This document shows, piece by piece, positions 23,622 to 34,871 of a DNA stretch of 64,000 bases. Position 1 is the first letter of the stretch, and each line of letters opens with the position of its first letter. This DNA comes from Siphlonurus alternatus. Lineage: Eukaryota > Arthropoda > Insecta > Ephemeroptera > Siphlonuridae. The DNA lies in the NCBI GenBank assembly GCA_949825025.1, contig OX463781.1, positions 32,253,221 through 32,317,220 of the forward strand, written 5' to 3'. Both the position numbers and the translations under genes were made by a program. The notes under the pieces are model-generated. The model did not search any database, was not told the origin of the DNA, and saw nothing but the letters and a program-made list of their open reading frames with translations.

Positions 23622-24167
23622 GCCATTTATTGAACTTTTCCCACGCGGCACCGAGAGGAGCGGGACAAAAGCTAATCTTTCACAACGCTATTTAATTGCA
23701 TTTTGCATTCATTTGCAGCTCGTGTTGTAGAAAATAAGAAGTAAAAATCTTATTTTTTTTTTTTGCGTTTTTTGTTCGATTTTGCTACTTCTACAAAACT
23801 GATTCCACATAAACTGGTAGCAGCTTCAAAGCTGCTGAAAGTAACATCAGCTATAACGCTTCCCTTTGTGATTTGTGAGAGATTCTTAGATGAAAATTGC
23901 TAGAGAATCCGGCCCGGGAAGCAGATTCTGCAGGAAGATTAAAATAATTCAAATGTCTTATTAAATATTTATGTTGTTTTTTAAGCTAGACGGATTTATA
24001 TTTTCATTACGTGAGGTGATCTATACTTTTACGTACAAAACATAATATGTCATCATGAGAGAGAGGAAAATAGCTGGTTTAAACAGGAGGTGGCTTTTTG
24101 GTATTAACTTCCCTACAGCTGAAGGAGAATTAACTGAATCAAGTCTGTTCGGAAATCTTGAAATTAA

Positions 24168-24942
<775 letters not shown>

Positions 24943-24946
24943 TTAA

Positions 24947-26218
24947 CAGAAATTTATTCATTCCATGCAGCAAGAATATTTTCTAGAATCTTTAGGACAG
25001 CTTGAACCTGTCTGATTGTGGGGTCACGCAGTCTATTTATGGAGAAGAGGTGAAATTGAAAATTTTGGTGGTGATTATACTTACCAAATCAATATAATAT
25101 CTGAAAAAGTCAGCTAATTGTGACACAAAAGGGCCATGATTCAAACCCAAAACAAGTTGCTTTGTTGTTATACATTGTTATACAGTATATAGCGCTTAGC
25201 TGGCAGCCTATCGGACAAATTGAAGTGCCACAAAATAACAAGAAAATGGTGTTTATATTCAGCATTCTGATTGCCTATACCTTTCATTTTATTTATGCTT
25301 GGCTTTCATGACATTATTTTGTATTTTGTGCCTTCACTTTTACGACTTCCAGCTTCAATTTTATGACAAATAAATACAGTCTTTTATTTTAAAATTTGCA
25401 AGAATTGTATGATATTCTAAATATTAATATTATACAAGAAAAAAGAAACAAAATTGAGTGGATGAAATTTCTGGAGACTTTAACTAATATAAACTTTTAT
25501 TGCGACGGTTGGAACGGATTTTTTATTAGTGGCTGGCATTTTTATATTATTATAAAACGTTTATATGTGTTTTCATATTTCCTTAGTAATTTCATATAAA
25601 GTAATATAGTATACAGTGTATTTATATTATACATAAATATTTATATATATGGCTTCATAGAAGTATATGAATCGTATATAATAAATAATAAATTACCACA
25701 TTGTACAAACAGAACATGCACATGCTTTACAATATATGTTTATTTTATACTTACTACATATATTTTATATTTTACTGTATGGGTTTTGCAGGTCAAGATG
25801 TTTCAAGACAGCTTGAACTTTGCCCTGCTTTGCTTGTAACGTCACGCAGTCTCTGGGGACATGTTGGGGTTGAATCCCTGAATCAAAATTGCAAATTTGG
25901 TTCTCTTTTCCTCTCGAAGCTCAAGTTCCATCAAATCAAACAGGTGTTCGAGGTGTCCCTAGGTGTACAATTCGTATAAATAAACAATATCTCCATCTTG
26001 GTGAAGCGTTCAGTGTGTGTCACCTTCACTGCTATTGAACATTTTCTCTAAGTTCGATGCCACCCCCTTAGCTTCTTCCCCCACAAGGTACCCAACCACC
26101 TGTAAAATTTTATTTTGACTTTTAGGGAAAGAGATAGACAAGCAGGTATGGGCGGGCAAACATGTGTGGGGTGACGTCAAATGGTCTGAAAGTAACATGA
26201 ACTGACCTATCAACGCCT
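24947..26218. other. AT-rich intergenic DNA with a faint internal duplication
   Basis: Two stretches (about 24995-25040 and 25805-25860) share GACAGCTTGAAC and GTCACGCAGTCT in the same order, so they may be fragments of one repeat. No gene or element boundary is clear. Confidence 0.35.
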
Positions 26219-26224
26219 CAGCAC

Positions 26225-26598
26225 TAAGATGGATCTTATGATGTTAAGGTCGAGGTGATGCTGAGGTCACACGTGGTTTGTACTTGGATGGGTGACCGTT
26301 TCAAGTAAAAATTACGTTGTTCCCTCCCTGGGGTAAATTCGTCTCGCTTTCCACCCAGTGCAGTGATGCATTTGTTTGTGGTTCCCCAGGCTTTGGACAT
26401 CACTTTGTTCCATTGATAAAAAGTAGAGGTGTCCGTCCTGACTGAGGTTTTCCACGGTTCCCTCAATCTCACCTCAGCAAATGCTGGCACGCGTAACAGT
26501 CCTGGCCGCCATCCTTTCCCTACTTTATCCCTACCCATTACCCCGCCGCGAGCTGTAAGCTCTTAGGGATGTATCCTTGTAAAATAAAATAAAATAAA
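26225..26598 (+). mobile_element. 5S rRNA-derived SINE, diverged copy
   Basis: The head retains TACTTGGATGGGTGACCG at 26281-26298, the 3' half of the 5S rRNA internal promoter region, but its first part is strongly diverged. The body matches the better copies at 46.1 and 56.1 kb (CCCTCCCTGGGGTAAATTC, CACCCAGTGCAGTGATGCA, GTCCGTCCTGACTGAGG). The 3' end is GAGCTGTAAGCTCTTAGGG, then GTATCCTTG and an AAAAT repeat tail. The 5' border is uncertain. Confidence 0.8.
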
Positions 26599-27599
26599 AA
26601 GTTTTAATTAAATGAACTATACAGTAAATTGCCTAAATTAGCCTAAATTTCCTTCCTGTGAGAGTCAACAATGTATGTATAATACCCATGCAAGTAGTAT
26701 AATATATATTAAGATCCACCACTCCCAGGGAGAAAGTAAAAGGTCACATTAAAAATGCTGCAGCGCTATTCGCGCAGCGTTCGAGCCACGATGCTGTGAG
26801 GTCCACGCGAAGATACGGTCACTCTCCGCCCAAAGTGAAACGGCCCACAAATCACTGTTGCTATCTTGGCATACCAAGTGAAACGATGGAACTCGCAGCA
26901 TGCAGGGTGAAATTATATACCATTGAGGGGAACCCAGTCACTCTCCCGATGTTGCGTAATGCTCTTGACGCAAAGCTAGCAAAGCGGTTGCCCTCGCCCC
27001 ATGTAATGTAGTGCCAATTACGGCCAATAAGTAGACGCAAAAATGTTGACATACTGCCCATAAGTTCGTCAATGTGCTCTGTACAGCTCCCTGCCAATAA
27101 AAGTGCACGTAAATTACAAATCTGCAATAAAAAATTACAATTTTAACATTTCCGTGAGGAATTCAAATTAAAACACAAGGATTATGTAATAAAATGTCGT
27201 ACGTTAAAAATGTGTAATTATAGAACTGAAAACACAGAGAGAGCATTAAAGGTTACATTACTTACATTGTAAACCATGATTTATTTTTTCAGTAAAAACT
27301 CTAAGAAAAAACGCATATAATTTAAAATAATATACCATTATACAGGAACATGCTAATACTAATAACTTGTGATACCGTGTTAAAAAAAATTACATTTTAA
27401 TTTTACAGATCAGCCAAGATTATAATGATATAAAATTAAGCTTATTGGCTCGTAAAATTTACATTGTAATTTATGATCTTCGAGACCTAATGTTAAGAGA
27501 AAATTATTATTTTATTGACATACAAATGTTTTTTTTTTTTTTTTTTTTTTTTTTTATTTATTTCACCCATAAATGCATACATAATTATTAACAACAACA

Positions 27600-27630
<31 letters not shown>

Positions 27631-29690
27631 CATATTTATTAAAATTTAGCAAAGTTAAAATTAAAATAGACATATTTTATGCATAACAATAATATATTTA
27701 GGGTGAGGACCAATACAGCAGCACCAAAAAGGCAATTTAATTAATTTAATTTAATTAATTAATTTAATTTAAAAGAATTTTTAGCATTTAATAATTTTAA
27801 TATTAATGCCAGATATTATTACTTATATATAAATATTATTATATTATTACTTTTAACAACGATATAATAAATATATTTTAATTTCATTCTATATTATATA
27901 CGTAAATAATATCAATATAGAAAAAAATGAACTGATGTAATATATTTTAATTGTTTATAAATTTAATCTTCAAAACATTTTTGATCTATTTGAACTTAAT
28001 ATATGAATAGAAAAATATTATCACAATAAAAAAAAAAACAAATTTATAATGAATATCATGTACACAAACATTTATTATTCTGTAAAATTTGGTTTCCATT
28101 AACATATTTAATATACTATATGAGTCTATATGTTTATATGAGATTAATTGAAACCATTTACTTTACATAATAATTATACATGATCATGATCACGGTTTCG
28201 TAGGATCTATTAAAGCGATCACTGCAACAGAATTTATTGCATTAACGTCGGGCCTGTGAGCCAAGTCATTGTTCGCAATAACACTAAAAGGGACAATTAA
28301 AATGTCTGCAACGGACAAAGTAATTGAGAAATCTAAAGAATGCATTTTGTTTGCCATGCTTAGATGCTGTAACTATATATTAGCCACTTGGCATGAAAAT
28401 CTCTGCATTACATATATTATCCAGTATCTCTATACACCTAGGGACAGTTCGAACGTCAGATTGGCGAGAGGTCGAAAGATATGAGAAAAATATATGCAAA
28501 TTTATAATTTTAGGAGAGTCAATGTGAGTTAATTCTCATTCTAATTTATTCTCAAAAACTTCAAGTTCAACACGCTTCCGTAGAATGTGTGCAAAAACGC
28601 CCCCAAACAGAGCAGGGTAACGTTTGTGTTGTTCCTAGATGTTATGTACGGTACACTACGGAACAGCATGAAATATCCCGTTTGCTTTTTCGGGGCTGCA
28701 GTTTTGCAATTTTAATGAAGGTAGAAAAGCACCCTCTCTATAATAGCTATCCTTATATAATAATTATAATATTGTAATTTACTAATTTCACCATGCAAGC
28801 ATGAATATTATATAGAATGTGTGTAACGCTGTAACGCTCACTGAGTATAGGGGTGCTGTCTTGAGTTTCATTATACACATTTCTAATAACAGCTATAAAT
28901 TTAAAGCTAATCTAATTTATGTAACATGTGTAATATGTGTGATAGCGTTTGCAACTGTTACATTGCACGCCCTCACGCTCGAGGGATGATATGACGAGAT
29001 GTTATCTCGGAGTTGTGTGTGACCGAGTTAGAGCCAACACATGCAGCAGCTGATTTGCTTGAGAAGATGAGCTGCCACCTACACCGGCTGCACATTCACA
29101 AAAGAACGTGTACTCAAGCACATTTGTGCATGGTGCAAGAAAAGTTAGTGAGATCTCTTTGACGCGCGGACAAAGCGGCTGATTGGATCTGCAGTCAAAG
29201 CTCTTTTTGCAGCCGGAGCATCGCAACTTTGATTACGTTTCTCGTAACCTGCAAAGCTCGTGCATATTACTTCCACACTGACACACAGGTACCGGCTGGT
29301 CCCTATAACATGCATGAACCAATTTCATTTCATCCTTTACAAAAATGAATTTCATTTCCGTAACCAGGATCCGAGTAGCACATGTGCTATACAATTACAG
29401 TCACTTTGTGGTACCGAGCTCGTGAATGGATACCAAGTCAATGTCCTCCGTTTAGTTGTCACTGTTATTGAATTGCTAAGTTTGAAGCAGTTTGAACGTG
29501 TATGTAAGCGTGACGTGACGCAAGTATATGGATAGCTATCAGTTGTAGTCAAATAGTTGTGATCACATGACGTCACGGCTGCGTTCAAATCATCATCGCA
29601 AAAATACATAAATATATTATATTTTATATATTGTGTCAAATCACTCGTCACTGCAATGATATAACCATGCAGGGTAATGCCTTATTACCA
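26599..29690. other. AT-rich intergenic DNA with poly-T (27529-27555) and (TA)n (27608-27631)
   Basis: A moderately GC-rich piece at 26720-27120 contains open frames on both strands without recognisable domains. The rest is very AT-rich. No gene is supported. Confidence 0.45.
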
Positions 29691-29696
29691 ACTGTT

Positions 29697-29722
29697 GGGC
29701 GGGGCTGTGGAGCCGTATATAT
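29697..29722 (+). promoter_or_regulatory. GC-box plus TATA motif, second candidate promoter
   Basis: GGGCGGGGC (29697-29705) is followed 11 bp later by TATATAT (29716-29722), a plausible core promoter upstream of the better candidate at 30094. No splice donor follows closely. Confidence 0.2.
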
Positions 29723-29988
29723 GCACCTAAGCGAGCTGCTATTACACTTTATTATTACACATTTAACTTGAGCTTCCATATTACTTTATAATAAAAATAT
29801 TGAAATCAGTTTTTATATTATTTTGAACAAAAAAATGAACAAACAAAAATAAAGACACCGTGTAGTCACAGCTTGCAAATTCATTGTCGGGAATATACAA
29901 TATCATGGCTTATACATACATGCTGATAATGCATGACTCACAACAAAGTGAAGTCGTGGTGATTAAAGAAAGCAGTGCGTACTCAGCA

Positions 29989-30146
29989 TGACTTCGCTAT
30001 CGAGAGTCGCGAGTAACTCTATAAGATAGACCGAGGACTGATAAGGCGGCTGCTTATCAGCCATCCAGGCGGGGTATTTAGCAGTTATTATATTATATAT
30101 AGCGGCCGCTTTACTTCTCTTTCACTGAAGAGTCTGAAAACACTAG
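29989..30146 (+). promoter_or_regulatory. Candidate GST promoter: ARE-like site, TATA box, initiator and 5'UTR exon
   Basis: TATATATA at 30094-30101 is followed exactly 30 bp later by TTTCACTG, an arthropod-type initiator with A at 30124. A 23-nt leader ending CACTAG is followed by GTAAGTAC, an excellent 5' splice donor at 30147. About 105 bp upstream is TGACTTCGC (29989-29997), fitting the TGACnnnGC antioxidant response element core bound by CncC/Maf, which typically drives GST genes. The next plausible 3' splice site with a downstream start codon is the CAG just before the GST ATG at 34872. I infer that this is the noncoding first exon of that gene, with a 4.7-kb intron; transcript data are needed to confirm it. 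Confidence 0.45.
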
Positions 30147-32034
30147 GTAAGTACGGTGCAATGCTTATCATGACTAATGATTACATGCAGTAATTGATGC
30201 TGGAGAAAAGATGAACTGAAATTACAGAGTGTTTATTTATGAATTATGCATTAATATTTAAATAATATTATAAAATTAGTATTTTATTGAGCAAAATCAC
30301 AAAATACAAAAAAAATATATTCGTACATATTGGCATAAACTACACTGCTGCTTAATTTGTAGATAAAAAGGGATAATATAATGAATTAATGATGAAGTAA
30401 TCTTCATATTATACCATGCACGAGATCTCTTAATGCATCGTGTGAACAGAGGCTGTTAATTGCAACACCAACACCAAGTTATTTTGAAGTAGGTGGAAGT
30501 GCAAGTATTTTGAAATACTGTAGAAGTCTGCAGAAATTTAAGGTTTGCGATTAGAGGTAACCATCAGTAAGTAACCAGTATATGACGTGTAAAAACTTTT
30601 GGCTACGAACAGGGCCAGAATGCCCGACAAGGCATTTTCCACTGTTCCCGCACGGTCGGAATATCAAATTGATTTAAGATAGAGACAACACGGATCAGCT
30701 GACCCAACGCTAAAATTGAAAAAATTATGGAAAAAATTTAAAATATTCTCCTCTACATCCCCTATCAGTAGCTAAAATATCAACCTGTATACAAGAACGA
30801 GCTAGTTTTCGAGTTATTAATTTTTAAAATTCACTAATGAAACTTCCATGTTAAATTATAGTCAGGGGAATAAGAGGAAAAAATTGACGAAATCGCGCGT
30901 TTAGTGAAGAAAGCGCGATTTTTTTTTTTGGTGGTAGAGTTCACCCCAAAGATAAATTTTTTTGGCGGAGACAAACGAAAATGACCTTGGTTCGACCCCC
31001 CGTGACCTTTGACCTCGCGCATCTTAATTATTTTTTCCTGGCCATTCTATTGAAGTTAGAGACATAATTTTAATTGCAAATTATTGATATTGATAAAGCG
31101 ATGATGACGAAAAAAAAAGAGCATCCTAAACCAATTAATTTCAAAATGGCGGCTAATTAACTTAATTAAATCATGAAATCTTGGATATTTTTAGTGAATT
31201 TCTCGTAACACCTGGCATTTATAATGAAAATAAACCTCAGTTAACACGAACAGACATTTATGAACGCAATATTAAATTAATAGAGTCAATAAATGCATAT
31301 AATTAGGCAAATTATTGATTTAATTAAGTAAAACCAAGTAACACTTTTTAGTCAATATTGCAACTTACTATCGTTATGGTTGGATTTTCCACTGCAGTTG
31401 TGATGATTTAGTCAACTTAAGTTAATGTCTGTTGCATAAAGATTGAGACTACCTATTTTCAAGTTGATGACGTCAGCAAATACAAAATGGCGACCAAGAT
31501 ATTGTAAGATATTTGTTGTCTGAGGCAAAGTCATGATAATAAAGATTATCATTGTTAGTAAATTAGCCTGTTTTACCATGTTTTTTTGTTCAGTTTTTTT
31601 TTTTTTATGAATTAACTCCTTTTGAACTCAATTCTTGATAAATATTAAATTTTCACTCAACGTGTGAAATAGAAATAAAAAATCGTAAAAATAATTGCAG
31701 AAGTAGATAAATATTTTTAATTGAAAAATAATAAAATTTTGATATATTATTTCCAAATATTTATAAATTACAATTTTATGCAAACAATATTCATTTTTAA
31801 TTTGAAACATATTTATCACAATAAAAAAAATACATATCAATATATTTAAAACTACTTATATTTATTGACAAATTATTTACACCTCTAAATACAATTTGTA
31901 TTTTGTGTTATTTATGTATTATCACTATTACCCAATAAAAAAATCATTACTAATTTTAAATATTTATATATAATAATATTATACAGTCATATTAATATTA
32001 ATTTATAAAAATATAACAATAATGTGAATTAGGC

Positions 32035-33045
32035 TACATTTTTACATCCTTCACAAGCACAGAGTTTGCTGCATTTCAAGGACATTGAAAGGCAGGATCA
32101 CTTTTTCGTGTTGCATCCCTGTTTACAACCACATTTTATGAACTCAATGAGTGTGTCTTGAGCTAGTAAGAGGGTCTTCCATGTTGGTTCCCAATGAGAA
32201 TAGAGTATTGTCCTCAATTTTTTTTTATTGCAGAAATAGATAGAGGGTGCAAAGTTATGGTACCCTGATTTTTTTCAGATTTTTTAGAGCCCGGGAACTA
32301 TATTTTTAAAAAATTATTGAAAGTCCTTTTCGTGACGTCACGAGACGCCGCTCCTTAAGAAAAAGATAGGACTTGTCGCCGCATGACGTCACAAAAAGGA
32401 ATTTCAATAATTTTTTAAAAATAGTTCCAGGTCTCAAAAAAATCTGAAAAAAATCAGGGTAGCATAACTTAGCATCCTCTATCCATTTCTGCAATAAAAA
32501 AAATTAAGGACGATACTCCATTTAACCCTCACTACACCAACCCCAGCTGTTCAGGTCTGGTAGCACTGGTTGCGTTTCAAAACACTGGCCCCAGACGTGT
32601 CCTCCTTATACTGCATGAACGTCTAATATGTTGCATCAATGCATCCTGATTAGGTGGAAAGTTCTCCAGTAACTTAACATCTCGTCGTATGAAAAGTTCC
32701 TCTAGCAACATTTTCGGGACATTCTTCAATCTGTTCTTGCAATTTTTTATACCTTATTTGTGCAACTAAGTATTTACTATCATTATACGGAGAGTGACAA
32801 TTTTTATGCCACACTGCATTGTGAGATAACAGTGACTGTGCAATACCAAGTCCTTCGTCTATGCGAACATATAAGTTGATTTAAATTCTTTAGGTAATTG
32901 ATTAATAGCTACAAATCTATTACATTGTCCTCAAAATTTGAATGTTTTCTCATCATCAGAACGATTAGATTTTGTTGGACAGCGAAGTTCAAGGCGTAAG
33001 TTATGGCGTCGACAAATAATGCATGAATTCCAATTTATCTGGCAG
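32035..33045 (-). pseudogene. Remnant of an uncharacterised Cys-rich, transposon-associated protein gene
   Basis: Read on the minus strand, pieces of one protein appear in order. An N-terminal part (33045-32690) gives NWNSCIICRRHN, ELRCPTKSNR and, after a frameshift, GLGIAQSLLSHNAVWHKNC. A middle part gives FPPNQDALMQHIRRSC and, in another frame, GGHVWGQCF..LNSWGW. A C-terminal part (about 32180-32035) gives HWEPTWKTLLLAQDTLIEFI followed by KCGCKQGCNTKK, a stop, SMSLKCSKLCACEGCKN. The order of motifs (CIIC..LRCP..WHKSC, then LPP..DAL.QH, then W.P.W..LPEA and a CGCKKGC..C..LC.C tail) is one I know from uncharacterised proteins repeated in invertebrate genomes. At least two frameshifts and two stops, a nested insertion (32205-32516) and loss of the centre make it dead. 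Confidence 0.6.
32205..32516. mobile_element. Nested MITE-like inverted repeat interrupting the Cys-rich pseudogene
   Basis: About 310 bp with arms of about 130 bp. Outer parts read GTATTGTCCTCAA on the left and, as reverse complement, GTATCGTCCTTAA on the right, both followed by ATTGCAGAAAT and ATAGAGG. The inner arms carry AATTATTGAAA and TGACGTCA sites. It lies between the LNSWGW and HWEPTW segments of the pseudogene, so it inserted after or during decay. Confidence 0.7.
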
Positions 33046-34871
33046 TCAGTACTTTAGTAGTCAAATCGTGTTTTCGTTTCAACATTGTCACAAATTACCT
33101 ACAATTAAAATGTTGTGTTAAAATTTTTGTTTAGTATAAACTACAGTATAAAGGCAAATCCTCTATTTATATTTTTATAGCTATAATAATAATTGACGTA
33201 ATTAAAAAATAGAATTAATATAATACATATTACTATTTTTTAATACTTTCTACCATAAAAATAATAAAATATTGTATATAATAACTCCACTGACTGCAAG
33301 TTGTTTATTATACAAGATTTGAACATGATATAATATATATAATATGTAAAATAAATTAAATATCACACTTACCGTGCAGTTCTCATAAGAACAGTGAATT
33401 TCTGCATGCAAATTAGCGATCGAATGATGGAGTCTTGTAAATCACTAGTTAATATACGCACGATAATTTTTACGTGCTCACATTAATAACATGCTGATTG
33501 AAATAAAAATTGTAACAGTCTCATATTTTAACGACGCTTGAAGATCGAGTCGATACGCATTTTTAAATTCACTTACTTAAGTCAAGTGACCAATTAAAGG
33601 ATGACAATATACCCTTTTGCAGGCTACACTTAGGTAAAATCTTTGCAAATGTGTAAATGAGGTGGCAGGTGCATTGCTCGTCATTAGACAAAACATTGAG
33701 GTAGGCGGGTGTGCGCAAATCATAAACTCAGAAGGTATGAAGAAGCAAGTAAGTTCAAAAAAATAATAATAATAATAAAATAAAATGCACGTCACAAAAG
33801 CAACAGAACACATGACGTAGCGTCAACCATAAAATTATATTACTATTTGCATAATCTGACGAGAACAAACAAAAAATGTAACAAGAATATTCTATAAATA
33901 TATCATATAATAATAATATGAAAAAATTAAAGAAAAGTATAATTAATATGTAAAAAATACAATAAAACAATGAGTATATTTGGTCGCCATTTTGTATTTG
34001 CTGACGTCATCAACTTGAAAATAGGTAGTCTAGTCAATCTTCATGCAACAGACATTAACTTAAGTTGACTAAATCATCACAACTGCAGTGGAAAATCCAA
34101 CCATAACGATAGTATGTTGCAATATTGACTAAAAAGTGTTACTTGGTTTTACTTAATTAAAGCAATAATTTGCCTAATTATATGCATTTAATGACTCTAT
34201 TAATTTAATATTGCGTTCATAAATGTCTGTTCGTGTTAACTGAGGTTTATTTTCATTATAAATGCCAGGTGTTACGAGAAATTCACTAAAAATATCCAAG
34301 ATTTCATGATTTAATTAAGTTAATTAGCCGCCATTTTGAAATTAATTGGTTTAGGATGCTCATTTTTTTTTTGTCATCATCGCTTTATCAATATCAATAA
34401 TTTGCAATTAAAATTATTTCTCTAACTTTAATAGAATGGCCAGGAAAAAATAATTAAGATGCGCGAGGTCAAAGGTCACGGGGGGTCGAACCAAGGTCAT
34501 TTTCGTTTGTCTCCGCCAAAAAAATTTATCTTTGGGGTGAACTCTACCACCAAAAAAAAATTCGCGCTTTCTTCACTAAACGCGCGATTTTTCCTCTTAT
34601 TCCCCTGACTATTAGTCAACTTTAAAAATTCATAACTCGAAAACTAGCTCGTTTTTGTAACCTGATATTTTAGCTACTGATAGAGGATGTAAAGGAGAAC
34701 ATTTTAAATTTTTTTGATAATTTTATGAATGGGATTTTTTTAGCATTGGGTCAGCTGATCCGTGTTATCTCTACCTTAAGTGAAGCGGAATTAAATGATT
34801 TCTGGTCCTAGGAGATGAGTGTGAACAATTCGGCTACTTTTCTTCAACTCTAACTTATTGTGCAGCACACG

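Larger units (their letters stand above)
30678..34775. mobile_element. 4.1-kb TTAA-flanked foldback transposon inside the first GST intron
   Basis: Arms of about 825 bp (30678-31502 and about 33974-34775) are inverted near-copies. The ends are GATAGAGACAACACGGATCA on the left and, as reverse complement, GGTAGAGATAACACGGATCA on the right, both continuing GCTGACCCAA. TTAA lies immediately outside (30674-30677, 34776-34779). The arms share GGTGGTAGAGTTCACCCC, GTGACCTTTGACCTCGCGC and a perfect TGACGTCA site near their inner ends. The 2.4-kb middle is AT-rich and carries a broken cysteine-rich gene on the minus strand plus a nested inverted repeat. Termini match the 388-bp MITE at 12361-12748. Confidence 0.85.

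Noticed and set aside
24990..25870. Two short similar stretches with GACAGCTTGAAC and GTCACGCAGTCT that looked tRNA-like
   Set aside because: No cloverleaf or A/B box pair can be drawn; at most fragments of an unknown repeat.
26796..27127. Open frames on both strands in a GC-richer patch
   Set aside because: No family resemblance and no splice or start evidence.
29002..29226. Cys-containing minus-strand frame of 74 codons
   Set aside because: Cysteine spacing does not fit a zinc finger or toxin fold and there is no signal peptide or exon border.
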